6,713 bases of DNA from Candidatus Egerieousia excrementavium (lineage in GTDB: Bacteria; Bacteroidota; Bacteroidia; Bacteroidales; UBA932). A program made the position numbers and the translations under genes. Shown one piece after another: positions 1-6,461 of the stretch; position 1 is the stretch's first letter, and every line of letters begins with the position of its first letter. The notes below the pieces were generated by a model, which was given only the letters and a program-made list of their open reading frames with translations, searched no databases and was not told where the DNA came from. The stretch is from the NCBI GenBank assembly GCA_017694275.1, contig JADINB010000141.1:1-6713 (forward strand), written 5' to 3'.

Positions 1-772
1 CCCTGCTCGAAAAATACTCTGTACCTTTTCCGTCTGCATCGCCTCCGTTTTCATCCTTTAAAACAAGTACCTGGGCAGGCACCTTGTGTACGCGCCAGCT
101 GTTGGGCTGGAACGAGAAATTTTTCCATGAATTGTTTGCCGGCTCTGTCTTTACAATGAACTCTATTTTTGCATCTGTCCTCTCGAATCTTAACTCGCAG
201 CCGGAAAGGGTGCTTGTTCCGCTCTCCGAACCGGGAATCTGTATTATATTGTTGCCCTCTTCGTCTATTACCATGCCGGTCATTACAAAGGTCGAACCGC
301 GCTGTACTCCTCTTTCGCTCAGTTTAACCTGAAGGCTGCAAAGCTGGTCGTAAGTGGTTATCTGTTCCAGCATATCGGGCGTTATGTCGTATGCGGTCCC
401 TACGGTTCCATCGTTCAGATTTGCAATTCCAACTATATATGCCCTGTTCTGCGATATGGTGTTTATTTCAAGAGTTCCGGTACTGCCGGTCTTCGGCTCC
501 ATGCCGTTGCCTTCGGTGCAGAATTTGCTCCCTATTTTGTTGCCTACCTCATCAAATACAATAAGATATGCATTATTTACTCTGTTTTCAAGTTCTGCTC
601 CCTGGTCTGCCCTGGTTATGACCACGCCAGGTTGCGTCCTGAAGGGTACCAGCACCTTTACGGGCAGCCCCTCCTCTATTTCACTCCTTTTTGAAAAAGG
701 CTCCTCTACCTCACACGAATAGAGCGAGAACAAAAGGAGCACTGCCGGCAATATAAGATTCCTGATTTTCAT
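1..772 (-). CDS. DUF4906-type fimbrial lipoprotein, probable tip subunit (partial, C-terminus beyond window)
   Basis: This open frame begins at the ATG at 772-770 and runs 257 codons to the left edge without a stop, so only the N-terminal part is seen. Residues 1-20 form a lipoprotein signal ending in Ser-Leu-Tyr-Ser-Cys20. A short spacer is followed by the ITRAD motif at 52-56, then a strand AYLIVFD at 68-74, an IGIAN-like element (VGIANL, 114-119), and SFQPNSWRVHKVP at 220-232. The last element, together with the 'EGLPVKV' start of the mature region, resembles what I recall of the DUF4906 family; those proteins are usually much longer (roughly 600 residues or more) and lie at the distal end of Bacteroidales fimbrial operons. 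A purine-rich GAGGAG lies 12-17 bases before the ATG, inside the 16-base gap after the upstream gene. A role as the fimbrial tip is inferred from size and position. Family assignment is from memory of motifs, not a search. Confidence 0.8.
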   Translation of the reverse strand, partial: MKIRNLILPAVLLLFSLYSCEVEEPFSKRSEIEEGLPVKVLVPFRTQPGVVITRADQGAELENRVNNAYLIVFDEVGNKIGSKFCTEGNGMEPKTGSTGTLEINTISQNRAYIVGIANLNDGTVGTAYDITPDMLEQITTYDQLCSLQVKLSERGVQRGSTFVMTGMVIDEEGNNIIQIPGSESGTSTLSGCELRFERTDAKIEFIVKTEPANNSWKNFSFQPNSWRVHKVPAQVLVLKDENGGDADGKGTEYFSSR

Positions 773-788
773 CTTTTACCCTCTCCTC

Positions 789-1829
789 TCAATTGAAACT
801 TGGAATATCTATTGTAATATTTTTCCATTCCGCCACGTAATAATCTACAGATACGTTGGCGTGTGCCCCAAGCGTGGCGTTGATATTGACCTGGGTGTTT
901 CTGCTTATCCAGCTCATTTCATTGCCCGCCCCGTCTCTGAAATGACGCAAGGGGTAGGGGTCGTGATTCCCCGTGGTTGTAAATCCTATAGTGTAGGGGC
1001 CGGGCTGGGTACCGCTTCTTGCATGGCTCGGGTAGAGATAGAGCAGAAGCTCTTGCGAGCTGTTTGCAGGGATTGTTATGTCAAGTATGTCAAGGCCCGT
1101 GTACTCCTTTGATTCATATTCTATATCGGCAGGGACATCGAGATTCTCCTCCCAGAAGAGATAGAAACGGTCTCCAAAGAAAGCGCCGAACTTCATTTCG
1201 GTAATTTTAATCTCTTCTGTGAGGGTATTGTTCATGATAATGCGCAACTTTGAGACACAGCGTTGCAGGGTAACCTGAATCTCCTGAGGCGCACCGGAGG
1301 CATCGGGTTCGAGTATTTCAACGTTTTTGTCTGACCAGCTCATCGGAAGCCCCACGGCAGCATCTATCTCGCTTCCGCGCTTTGGGAAGTGTTCTCTGTT
1401 TTTATCTGTAACCAGAAGTTTGCGCCCCGATTCTCCTGCATGTACAATATCATTGTAGAAACTTGAGAAGTCTGTATAATCCTTGTCCATAGAAGCCTCG
1501 TTTGCAATGGCATAAATCTGTACGCTCCCCACGGGGATATTCTCTATAATCATGTTGTCAAGAGCATCGTTTTCAAAGAGAACATTGGCGATGCAGTCAT
1601 CCGGGCCAAATGAGGGGGGCACTACAATGATGCGCAACGTATTTATTCTTGTTTCAGGGCTATCCGTGTAGAGCGCCTTTGTATAACCGCTCAGCATGGG
1701 CTCCGTTATTCTTATGGTGGCGAGGCCCTCTCCATTGCCCGGCCCTTTCTCTTTTGTGCACCCGAAAGAGAGCAGAAGAGAAAGCAGCGCAAGGAGGGCC
1801 GCATATCTGTATGTCATATTATGTTTCAT
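789..1829 (-). CDS. FimA-like fimbrial subunit lipoprotein
   Basis: A 346-residue protein with a lipoprotein signal (residues 1-24, Ser-Phe-Gly-Cys24) and the hallmarks of the FimA/Mfa1-type fimbrial subunit family. These are an early strand INTLRIIVV at 62-70, VGSVQIYAIAN at 100-110, the LPMSW element at 161-165, LQRCVSKLRI at 188-197, an SRNTQVNI motif at 309-316, and a C-terminal strand segment with VAEWKNITIDIPSF at 332-345. YTKAL at 49-53 is a candidate processing site before the first core strand. It is probably an accessory or near-tip subunit, since it lies between two fimbrillins and a DUF4906 gene. The start at 1829 is one base after the upstream stop (TGA-g-ATG), which favours translational coupling; Met5 (1817) is an alternative. 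The lipobox is relaxed (Phe at -2), which is common in this phylum. Subunit role is inference. Confidence 0.85.
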   Translation of the reverse strand: MKHNMTYRYAALLALLSLLLSFGCTKEKGPGNGEGLATIRITEPMLSGYTKALYTDSPETRINTLRIIVVPPSFGPDDCIANVLFENDALDNMIIENIPVGSVQIYAIANEASMDKDYTDFSSFYNDIVHAGESGRKLLVTDKNREHFPKRGSEIDAAVGLPMSWSDKNVEILEPDASGAPQEIQVTLQRCVSKLRIIMNNTLTEEIKITEMKFGAFFGDRFYLFWEENLDVPADIEYESKEYTGLDILDITIPANSSQELLLYLYPSHARSGTQPGPYTIGFTTTGNHDPYPLRHFRDGAGNEMSWISRNTQVNINATLGAHANVSVDYYVAEWKNITIDIPSFN

Positions 1830-1830
1830 C

Positions 1831-2781
1831 TCAGTTATTCGGAGTCCATGTTACAGAGGCGTTCCTCTCCTCCCAGGGAGCCACTGTTACGGTTATTTTT
1901 ATTTTTCCCTCTGCAGGTATGGCAACAGTATAACCGTAACTCTTGCCCGCCTCCCACGAGGTTACGTTGCCTGTCCCTGTTGCAAGAGAAATATCTGCAC
2001 TCTTTATATTCGCGTTGTTCTCTCCGTAATAGTAGGAGAACGATATTTTTGCATCTGCAAGGTCGGTATGCGGCGGCAGCAGGATTTCTCCGAACGGCTC
2101 GGCAGTATAGCTGTTGCCTGCATTAAGGGCAGCCTGGCTTATCGAATACAGAGTGTTTTCTGCCGTTGCCGCAGTTGCCAAACTCCATGTTGCATTGTCC
2201 GGGGTTTTGGTAAGCGAACCCCCGGCGCTTATTCCGTATAGTTTTATATTGGTTACGGTTACCTCTGTCTGCGAACTTTCGAAACTGAATTTAAGTTTGG
2301 ATAGTTCATGGCTAAATGTAAAGAGTACATTTTGCGGAGAATCTCCGCTGCCCTTTACAGGTTCTGCCGTCATGAGGTCTACAGCATCCTCCCCGGTGGC
2401 TGAACAGTCTAAATCATTTACCTTAACGGTTCCATTTGGAGCGCATTCGCCATAGTCAAACGGGTAAACGGCGTAAAACGTATAATTCATGCCGGGTACC
2501 CAGTATTGGATGTTGGAGTACACCCATGCTCCTGCCTGATTGTGTACCTCGACCCCGTTGAATACGTTTTTGTCACGGGCCTCGCCGGAACCGTACCACC
2601 CCCACACTCCAAATGAGGCAATATCGTTTGCACCGGTTACGGCCGCCTTTACAGATTCCTGCACATTAAAGCCAATGGAATGCTCTCCGTTTTCCGGCGT
2701 GTGCACGGTTTTGGTGCAGCCGGCAATGGCCATAAGCGCCACTGCCGCCGCATACCAAAAGTATATATTACCTCTTTTCAT
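1831..2781 (-). CDS. fimbrillin family (Mfa_like_1-type) lipoprotein, second copy
   Basis: A 316-residue lipoprotein with a signal ending Ala-Ile-Ala-Gly-Cys22. Fimbrillin-family signatures appear in order: FGVWGWYGSG (58-66), WVYSNIQYWVPGMNYTFYAVYP (86-107), VDLMTAE (134-140), FTFSHELSKLKFSF (154-167), a W-AGKSYGYTV element (276-286) and IKITVTVAPWEE (294-305), after which the chain ends. VKAAV at 44-48 is the counterpart of the TKA/TRA sites in its neighbours. It shares this motif order with the protein encoded immediately upstream, so the two are paralogues, though well diverged. It starts 22 bases after the preceding stop, with no clear Shine-Dalgarno sequence, as is usual in this phylum. 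It is likely a shaft-adjacent or adaptor subunit; which of the two copies is the major pilin cannot be settled from sequence. Confidence 0.87.
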   Translation of the reverse strand: MKRGNIYFWYAAAVALMAIAGCTKTVHTPENGEHSIGFNVQESVKAAVTGANDIASFGVWGWYGSGEARDKNVFNGVEVHNQAGAWVYSNIQYWVPGMNYTFYAVYPFDYGECAPNGTVKVNDLDCSATGEDAVDLMTAEPVKGSGDSPQNVLFTFSHELSKLKFSFESSQTEVTVTNIKLYGISAGGSLTKTPDNATWSLATAATAENTLYSISQAALNAGNSYTAEPFGEILLPPHTDLADAKISFSYYYGENNANIKSADISLATGTGNVTSWEAGKSYGYTVAIPAEGKIKITVTVAPWEERNASVTWTPNN

Positions 2782-2803
2782 CGGGGAAACAATGTTAGTT
2801 ATG

Positions 2804-3838
2804 TTAGTTGCCCTGCTGTGTCAATTCAATATTGTCACTGCCTCCATCGGTCGGAGTTACAGGCCATGTTTGAACTTCAGGATCTGTGAACTCAATAGGT
2901 TTGAGTGTAGGATTATCAGGGTCATCTACATCGCTTGTTTCAATATTAATGGTGTAGTTATAACATGTTGCAGGTAACCAGCCGCTATATGCTGGCAGTT
3001 TGGCGCTAAGCGTCTGTTTTGCAATCAACGGGGTCGTATCGTCGTTCGGTTCATAAACAGTTATACCGAATGATATAGTTATTTCATCTGCGACTACACT
3101 TTGGGGGATTACAAGGAAATCATCAGTAACTTTCGTGCTTTCAGTTGAAGTCAATGTAATATCTGTGCTTGTAAACGCATTTCCTTCTGCAATAGGGTCT
3201 GATGCCGTTGTACCCCAGCTCATTGTACTGCCGGTATAAGTATAATTGCCTTTTGATTTTACTCCATAGAATGCAATGTCTTCAATGACCAATTTAACAT
3301 CACCTATGCCATTTTCGAAAGTGAAATGTACTTTTGAAAGAGCATGGCCGAATGTGAATTTTACTGCATTTCCAAGTGTGGGTGTTTTTGTCTGGGCAAA
3401 AATCAAATCGTTCTGATTGTCCTTGTTTGATACAAAACCTGTAAAGGAGATCGCGCTGTTTGTCGGATCTGCTTGGGCAGACGCACCTTGTGGAAGCGCA
3501 GGAGAATAGGCTGCAAAGTTATAAACCATACCATCTATCCAATACCTTATGTCTGTATATGTCCAGTTACCATCACTGCCTTTGTTTACAGTCACGCCGT
3601 CAAAAGCGGTGCTTGTGTTGGTACCGTCTGCATCGTACCATCCATATACAATGAAATTATCGATAGTAGTGGTTGTAATATTGGCATTATCCTGTGCCTT
3701 TGTCTCTACGGCGTTGCCGATATAGGCTCCCGAGAAGTTGATAGCCCTGCTGTCGGGAATCTCAACGGTTTCGGTCTTTGTACAGCCTGCCAGGATTGCT
3801 GCAACCCCTGCAAGCGCAAAAAAGAATAGTTTTTTCAT
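2804..3838 (-). CDS. fimbrillin family (Mfa_like_1-type) lipoprotein, probable major shaft subunit
   Basis: A 344-residue lipoprotein with a classic signal ending Leu-Ala-Gly-Cys19. The mature part carries ETKAQ (45-49) as candidate cleavage site, then fimbrillin motifs: FIVYGWYDADG (62-72), WTYTDIRYWIDGMVYNFAAYSP (92-113), NDLIFAQT (143-150), VKFTFGHALSKVHFTF (159-174), a W-PATCYNYTINI segment (287-299), and IEFTDPEVQTW (315-325). A 19-residue tail rich in Gly, Asp, Gln and Thr follows. The gene is preceded by the longest gap in the cluster (90 bases), very A-rich on the coding strand just before the ATG, a context associated with strong translation in Bacteroidota. It is also AT-richer in places than its neighbours. 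Both points fit a highly made shaft pilin, but that role is inference. It is the first structural subunit after the anchor gene. Confidence 0.88.
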   Translation of the reverse strand: MKKLFFFALAGVAAILAGCTKTETVEIPDSRAINFSGAYIGNAVETKAQDNANITTTTIDNFIVYGWYDADGTNTSTAFDGVTVNKGSDGNWTYTDIRYWIDGMVYNFAAYSPALPQGASAQADPTNSAISFTGFVSNKDNQNDLIFAQTKTPTLGNAVKFTFGHALSKVHFTFENGIGDVKLVIEDIAFYGVKSKGNYTYTGSTMSWGTTASDPIAEGNAFTSTDITLTSTESTKVTDDFLVIPQSVVADEITISFGITVYEPNDDTTPLIAKQTLSAKLPAYSGWLPATCYNYTINIETSDVDDPDNPTLKPIEFTDPEVQTWPVTPTDGGSDNIELTQQGN

Positions 3839-3928
3839 CTTTGTCGATTTTAGTTTAACATTTAGTTATTCCTTATTGTTTTATTTTCATTTAAATTGCA
3901 TTTTGAGTTGCGGCCAGAGCCACGGACT
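3839..3928 (-). other. 90-base gap before the first fimbrillin gene: weak hairpin plus A-rich leader
   Basis: Directly at the stop of the DUF5119 gene the minus strand can fold GAGTC-CGT-GGCTC (3929-3917, one G-T pair). The rest is A-rich up to the ATG. There is no T-run after the hairpin, so it is not a convincing terminator, and I find no CAAAnnTA (the minus-strand form of the -7 element) that would mark an internal promoter. The most likely effects are on RNA processing or stability and on efficient translation of the fimbrillin. Those effects are inference. Confidence 0.45.
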
Positions 3929-4936
3929 CTATAGCGGCAGCACTATATCCTGGAATTCGCCCCATCCCTCTACGGTTACATCAAAGCCTGAACCTGTGCC
4001 GGCTTCGCTGTCTGAAATCTCGAGACCGCTTACGGTAATGACTCCTCCGCGCGGCTGTCCGGCAACCTGTTCGGTAATGTCGAACTCAAAGGTCTTGAAC
4101 TGGCCGTTTTTCATTCTCACCTCAAGATTGAGCCCGAACTTGCCCTCTGCCCGGCTGTCGGTTTCGGGGTTGAAGTCAGGCACTCCAAACGAGGTCACTT
4201 CGGCTTCCGCCCCAAAGTCTGTCAGGCTGCAGTCGAATAATATTGTAGCGCTCTGGCTGCTTGTGACTCCTCCGCGCAGATAGACGCTTTCGGCCATTCC
4301 CGCAATGGCGCCTCTTGCCATTGCCACATGCTCCAGCCCGCTTTCGAACTCGTAGCGGACAAGGTATGTGTAGACCAGCGGCTGCATTGTTATGTTGAGC
4401 GGAACGGGTTCCGCCGTAAGTTCTGCATGATGTTCTTCTATCCACTCTCCAAAAAGAATATCGGGCGCATTTACCGTCCGTTCTCCTGCGTGCAGTTCTG
4501 AAAATGTGGAGCGTGTACGGGTTCTTGTGGTGGCAGTTGCAGTCGCGCTCGAACTCAAATCGGAGAAGATGATATAGCGGGTGTCGTCGTTGTAGAAAAG
4601 CAGCGATTTCAACCCCTCGCTCATCGGCAGTTCACCGCCCTCGGCAGGCAGGTGGTTCTCTGTATTGGTGCCGTCTTCGTGGTAGACGAAAGCGGCAATG
4701 CCGGTTGCCTTTTCAGGCGTGAATTCTTCATATTCATGGAGGAACTGCTTGCTGTCCCACTGCGCGTCCCAATCTATTCCATGTTCATATTCCCATTCAA
4801 GTTCCCACTGCGGGTAGAGTACCGTACGCACCTTGAGCCCGTGAATGTCGTGGTCGTAACACAAATCCTTTCTGCAGCCCGCCAGAACAAGCGCTGCACA
4901 GAGAATGAGCAGAGAGTTATAAACCGTTTTCCTCAT
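3929..4936 (-). CDS. DUF5119-type lipoprotein, putative fimbrial anchor
   Basis: A 335-residue lipoprotein with a signal ending Val-Leu-Ala-Gly-Cys21, followed directly by RKDLCYDHD. That start resembles the Cys-Lys-Asp-x-Cys start of FimB/Mfa2 anchors. Features I recognise as DUF5119-like are the GTNTENHLPAEGGELPMSEGLKSLLFYNDDT region (89-119), the Ala-Thr then Thr-Arg alternating tract at 131-143, APDILFG (157-163), TYLVRYEFESGLEHVAMARGAIAGMAESVYL (190-220), and a C-terminal GSGFDVTVEGWGEFQDIVLPL (315-335). Unlike the subunit genes it lacks the early Lys/Arg-Ala site, consistent with a protein that keeps its lipid and stays in the outer membrane. Its ATG overlaps the preceding stop (ATGA), and a near-perfect Shine-Dalgarno sequence lies 6 bases upstream. 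The family has no settled function that I know of; the anchor role is inferred from operon position and the N-terminal resemblance. Confidence 0.85.
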   Translation of the reverse strand: MRKTVYNSLLILCAALVLAGCRKDLCYDHDIHGLKVRTVLYPQWELEWEYEHGIDWDAQWDSKQFLHEYEEFTPEKATGIAAFVYHEDGTNTENHLPAEGGELPMSEGLKSLLFYNDDTRYIIFSDLSSSATATATTRTRTRSTFSELHAGERTVNAPDILFGEWIEEHHAELTAEPVPLNITMQPLVYTYLVRYEFESGLEHVAMARGAIAGMAESVYLRGGVTSSQSATILFDCSLTDFGAEAEVTSFGVPDFNPETDSRAEGKFGLNLEVRMKNGQFKTFEFDITEQVAGQPRGGVITVSGLEISDSEAGTGSGFDVTVEGWGEFQDIVLPL

Positions 4937-6234
4937 CGCTTACCTCCTTTTCCACTCCTGTTTTCGTCCCACAGCCTCCATACGAGAGTGAATTTCAATT
5001 TTACAGGCCCTATCCAGTTTGTACGGCTGCTCTGCTGGTAGACATAGTGGCCGTCTATGGGCAGATACTCCTCATACCATGTACGGAGGAACCCAAGCCC
5101 TATACCGGTTTCAAATGAGAGTGAACGGCCTATTGGAAACATATATCCGTAACTGAGGCCGGCTTTCCAGAATTCACCCTTGTAGCCGCGCTTGCCGTTT
5201 TCCAGGTCATACCAGCTGCCACCTCCAAACAGACCCACATAATGCCCGTGCCATCTCTTCTTTGTCTTGAACCAGTAGCGTACTTCGGGACTAAGGGTGG
5301 CTATCTGGTAATATTTGTGTTTGCCATTGTTTTTCCACCATGCGACCTCGCCTTCGGCGTTTACGCTCCAGCGTTCGTTAATCATATACTCAACCTCCAG
5401 TGAGGGCATCAAGGCAAGATCGTATATTATGTTGGTCTTCAATGCAAGTTTGTGAAGAGGCTCATATCTCTCTTGTTCAGGAACAGCTGCCGTTGTCTTC
5501 TCATCAGGTGCAACCGCCTCACTCTTTTCTGTAGCGGGGGGTACACTTTCTTCCGGAACAGTTGCATCCATGTCTTTTTCAGGTGCGGCAGGAGATGTCT
5601 TTTCAGAAGCCGCTGGTTCTCTCTCTTCTTCTGTCTGGGGTCCCGAAGTTCTGATATAGAGCATTATTGCAATGCTGCTGCGCAGATCGGGGAAAAGATG
5701 CTCGTACATGTAACGGTAAGGTACACCGCCCTTGAGATCCATAAGTTCCTTTTTGCGGCTGCCTATAACCTTGCCATTGCTGTCGAAGACCCATACTGGT
5801 GTGTTGTCAAGTATTTGGAGCACTTCTTTTTTGTACTGCATTTCACTCTTTGATACGGCATCACGCAAAAGACCCCAGGCTATTCCGCCGGAATTTGTCT
5901 CAAGCATTGTCGCAGGAAGCGGCGTGTTGCGCAAAAGCCATGATTCCAAAGAGTCCATACGTCTTGCGGCCAATGTGAGGTTGGCCTTGTGGGTCCCGTC
6001 GGGAGAGGTGTAAGAATAAATTACCACTTTTTCAAGGAGATCTTCCTGCAGCGCCTTTTCTATTTTTGCGCATAGATTCTTGAGTACCTCGCCGTTGTCG
6101 CGCAGCGACGTGTCTACATAACGGTAGCCCAGCCTGTAATAGATACGGACCGAATCAACCGCTGTCTCCCCGGCATGCAGCAGCGGAGCGACAAGCAGAC
6201 AAAAGACCAGCAGTAAAAGTCTCCGATTCATCAT
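4933..6234 (-). CDS. DUF3575 outer-membrane protein with OmpA-like N-terminal domain
   Basis: The frame is open from an ATG at 6264 (443 residues). I prefer the tandem ATGs at 6234/6231, because they begin a normal signal peptide (MNRRLLLLV..LLHAG) while the extra ten residues do not resemble one. Numbering here is from 6264. Residues about 38-112 resemble an OmpA-family C-terminal fold, with the YTSPDGTHKANLTLAARRMDSLESWL stretch (85-110) matching the usual 'G-x-SPDG..N..LA..RA' pattern. Residues 208-267 form a Pro/Glu/Ala/Lys-rich linker with PE and APE repeats. Residues about 268-433 are DUF3575: alternating aromatic strands such as LALKTNIIYDLALMPSLEVEYMI (273-295), YVGLFGGGSWYD (342-353) and GFLRTWYEEY (391-400), read as an outer-membrane beta-barrel. 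As the first gene it may form the membrane platform or cell-wall link for the fimbria. Function is inferred; no lipobox is present. Confidence 0.86.
   Translation of the reverse strand: MMNRRLLLLVFCLLVAPLLHAGETAVDSVRIYYRLGYRYVDTSLRDNGEVLKNLCAKIEKALQEDLLEKVVIYSYTSPDGTHKANLTLAARRMDSLESWLLRNTPLPATMLETNSGGIAWGLLRDAVSKSEMQYKKEVLQILDNTPVWVFDSNGKVIGSRKKELMDLKGGVPYRYMYEHLFPDLRSSIAIMLYIRTSGPQTEEEREPAASEKTSPAAPEKDMDATVPEESVPPATEKSEAVAPDEKTTAAVPEQERYEPLHKLALKTNIIYDLALMPSLEVEYMINERWSVNAEGEVAWWKNNGKHKYYQIATLSPEVRYWFKTKKRWHGHYVGLFGGGSWYDLENGKRGYKGEFWKAGLSYGYMFPIGRSLSFETGIGLGFLRTWYEEYLPIDGHYVYQQSSRTNWIGPVKLKFTLVWRLWDENRSGKGGKR
4943..4950 (-). promoter_or_regulatory. strong Shine-Dalgarno site for the DUF5119 gene
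   Basis: The coding strand reads AAAGGAGG-TAAGCG-ATGA, a near-complete anti-16S complement six bases from the start codon and located inside the end of the DUF3575 gene. The start codon overlaps the preceding stop by four bases. Together these fix the DUF5119 start and predict coupled translation. Such a strong site is uncommon in Bacteroidota, where most genes lack one. Confidence 0.8.
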
Positions 6235-6304
6235 ACATGTGTTTATGTCTGTGTAAAACATCACCGAACGACTGCCATTACCGTATTTTCAAAGGCGGCT
6301 AAGT
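6235..6304 (-). promoter_or_regulatory. fixed leader of the fimbrial operon
   Basis: These 70 bases lie between the preferred start of the first gene and the left inverted repeat and would be the fixed part of its 5' leader. I find no -7 element directed at the operon here, so transcription seems to depend on the invertible segment or on a more distant promoter. A CGAACGACT sequence at 6265-6273 resembles the 9-base unit of the inverted repeats (8 of 9). No clear Shine-Dalgarno sequence precedes either candidate start. Confidence 0.5.
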
Positions 6305-6328
6305 AATCGTTCGATAAATCGTTCGTTT
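6305..6328 (+). repeat. left inverted repeat of the switch
   Basis: Pairs with 6462-6485 read on the other strand: 23 of 24 positions match, the single mismatch being at 6325/6465. The outer 20 bases (6305-6324) are exact. Internally it contains two direct copies of AATCGTTCG (6305-6313 and 6317-6325), 12 bases apart. Confidence 0.95.
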
Positions 6329-6445
6329 ATTCTGCTGTACCAAAAAAAAGTGCCTCTAATTGTGCAGGAGCGGCATTTAAAAAAAATCCAATCTATTGAA
6401 TGCAAAAATTTTAAAAAAAATGTTCTTTTTCAGGAAAAATTCATT

Positions 6446-6453
6446 TATCTTTG
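6446..6453 (+). promoter_or_regulatory. Bacteroides-type promoter, -7 element, pointing right
   Basis: TATCTTTG matches the sigma-ABfr -7 consensus TAnnTTTG at every fixed position. The -33 region about 20 bases upstream (around 6422-6427, GTTCTT) is a poor match to TTTG, which is common. An A8 tract at 6413-6420 sits just upstream, where an UP-like element would lie. Transcription should begin near 6458-6461, at the inner edge of the right repeat, and head right. After inversion the element would occupy 6337-6344 on the minus strand, giving the DUF3575 gene a leader of roughly 65-100 bases. Confidence 0.72.
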
Positions 6454-6461
6454 AGCAATAA

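Noticed and set aside
1696..2241. Long open plus-strand frames opposite the fimbrial genes (also around 84-722, 2114-2977, 3738-4283 and 5452-6013)
   Set aside because: They are antisense to well-supported lipoprotein genes, lack signal peptides or known motifs, and have low-complexity, Ser/Cys-rich translations typical of shadow frames.
3917..3929. Terminator after the DUF5119 gene
   Set aside because: The stem is only five pairs with a wobble and has no T-run; the genes on both sides belong to one functional cluster.
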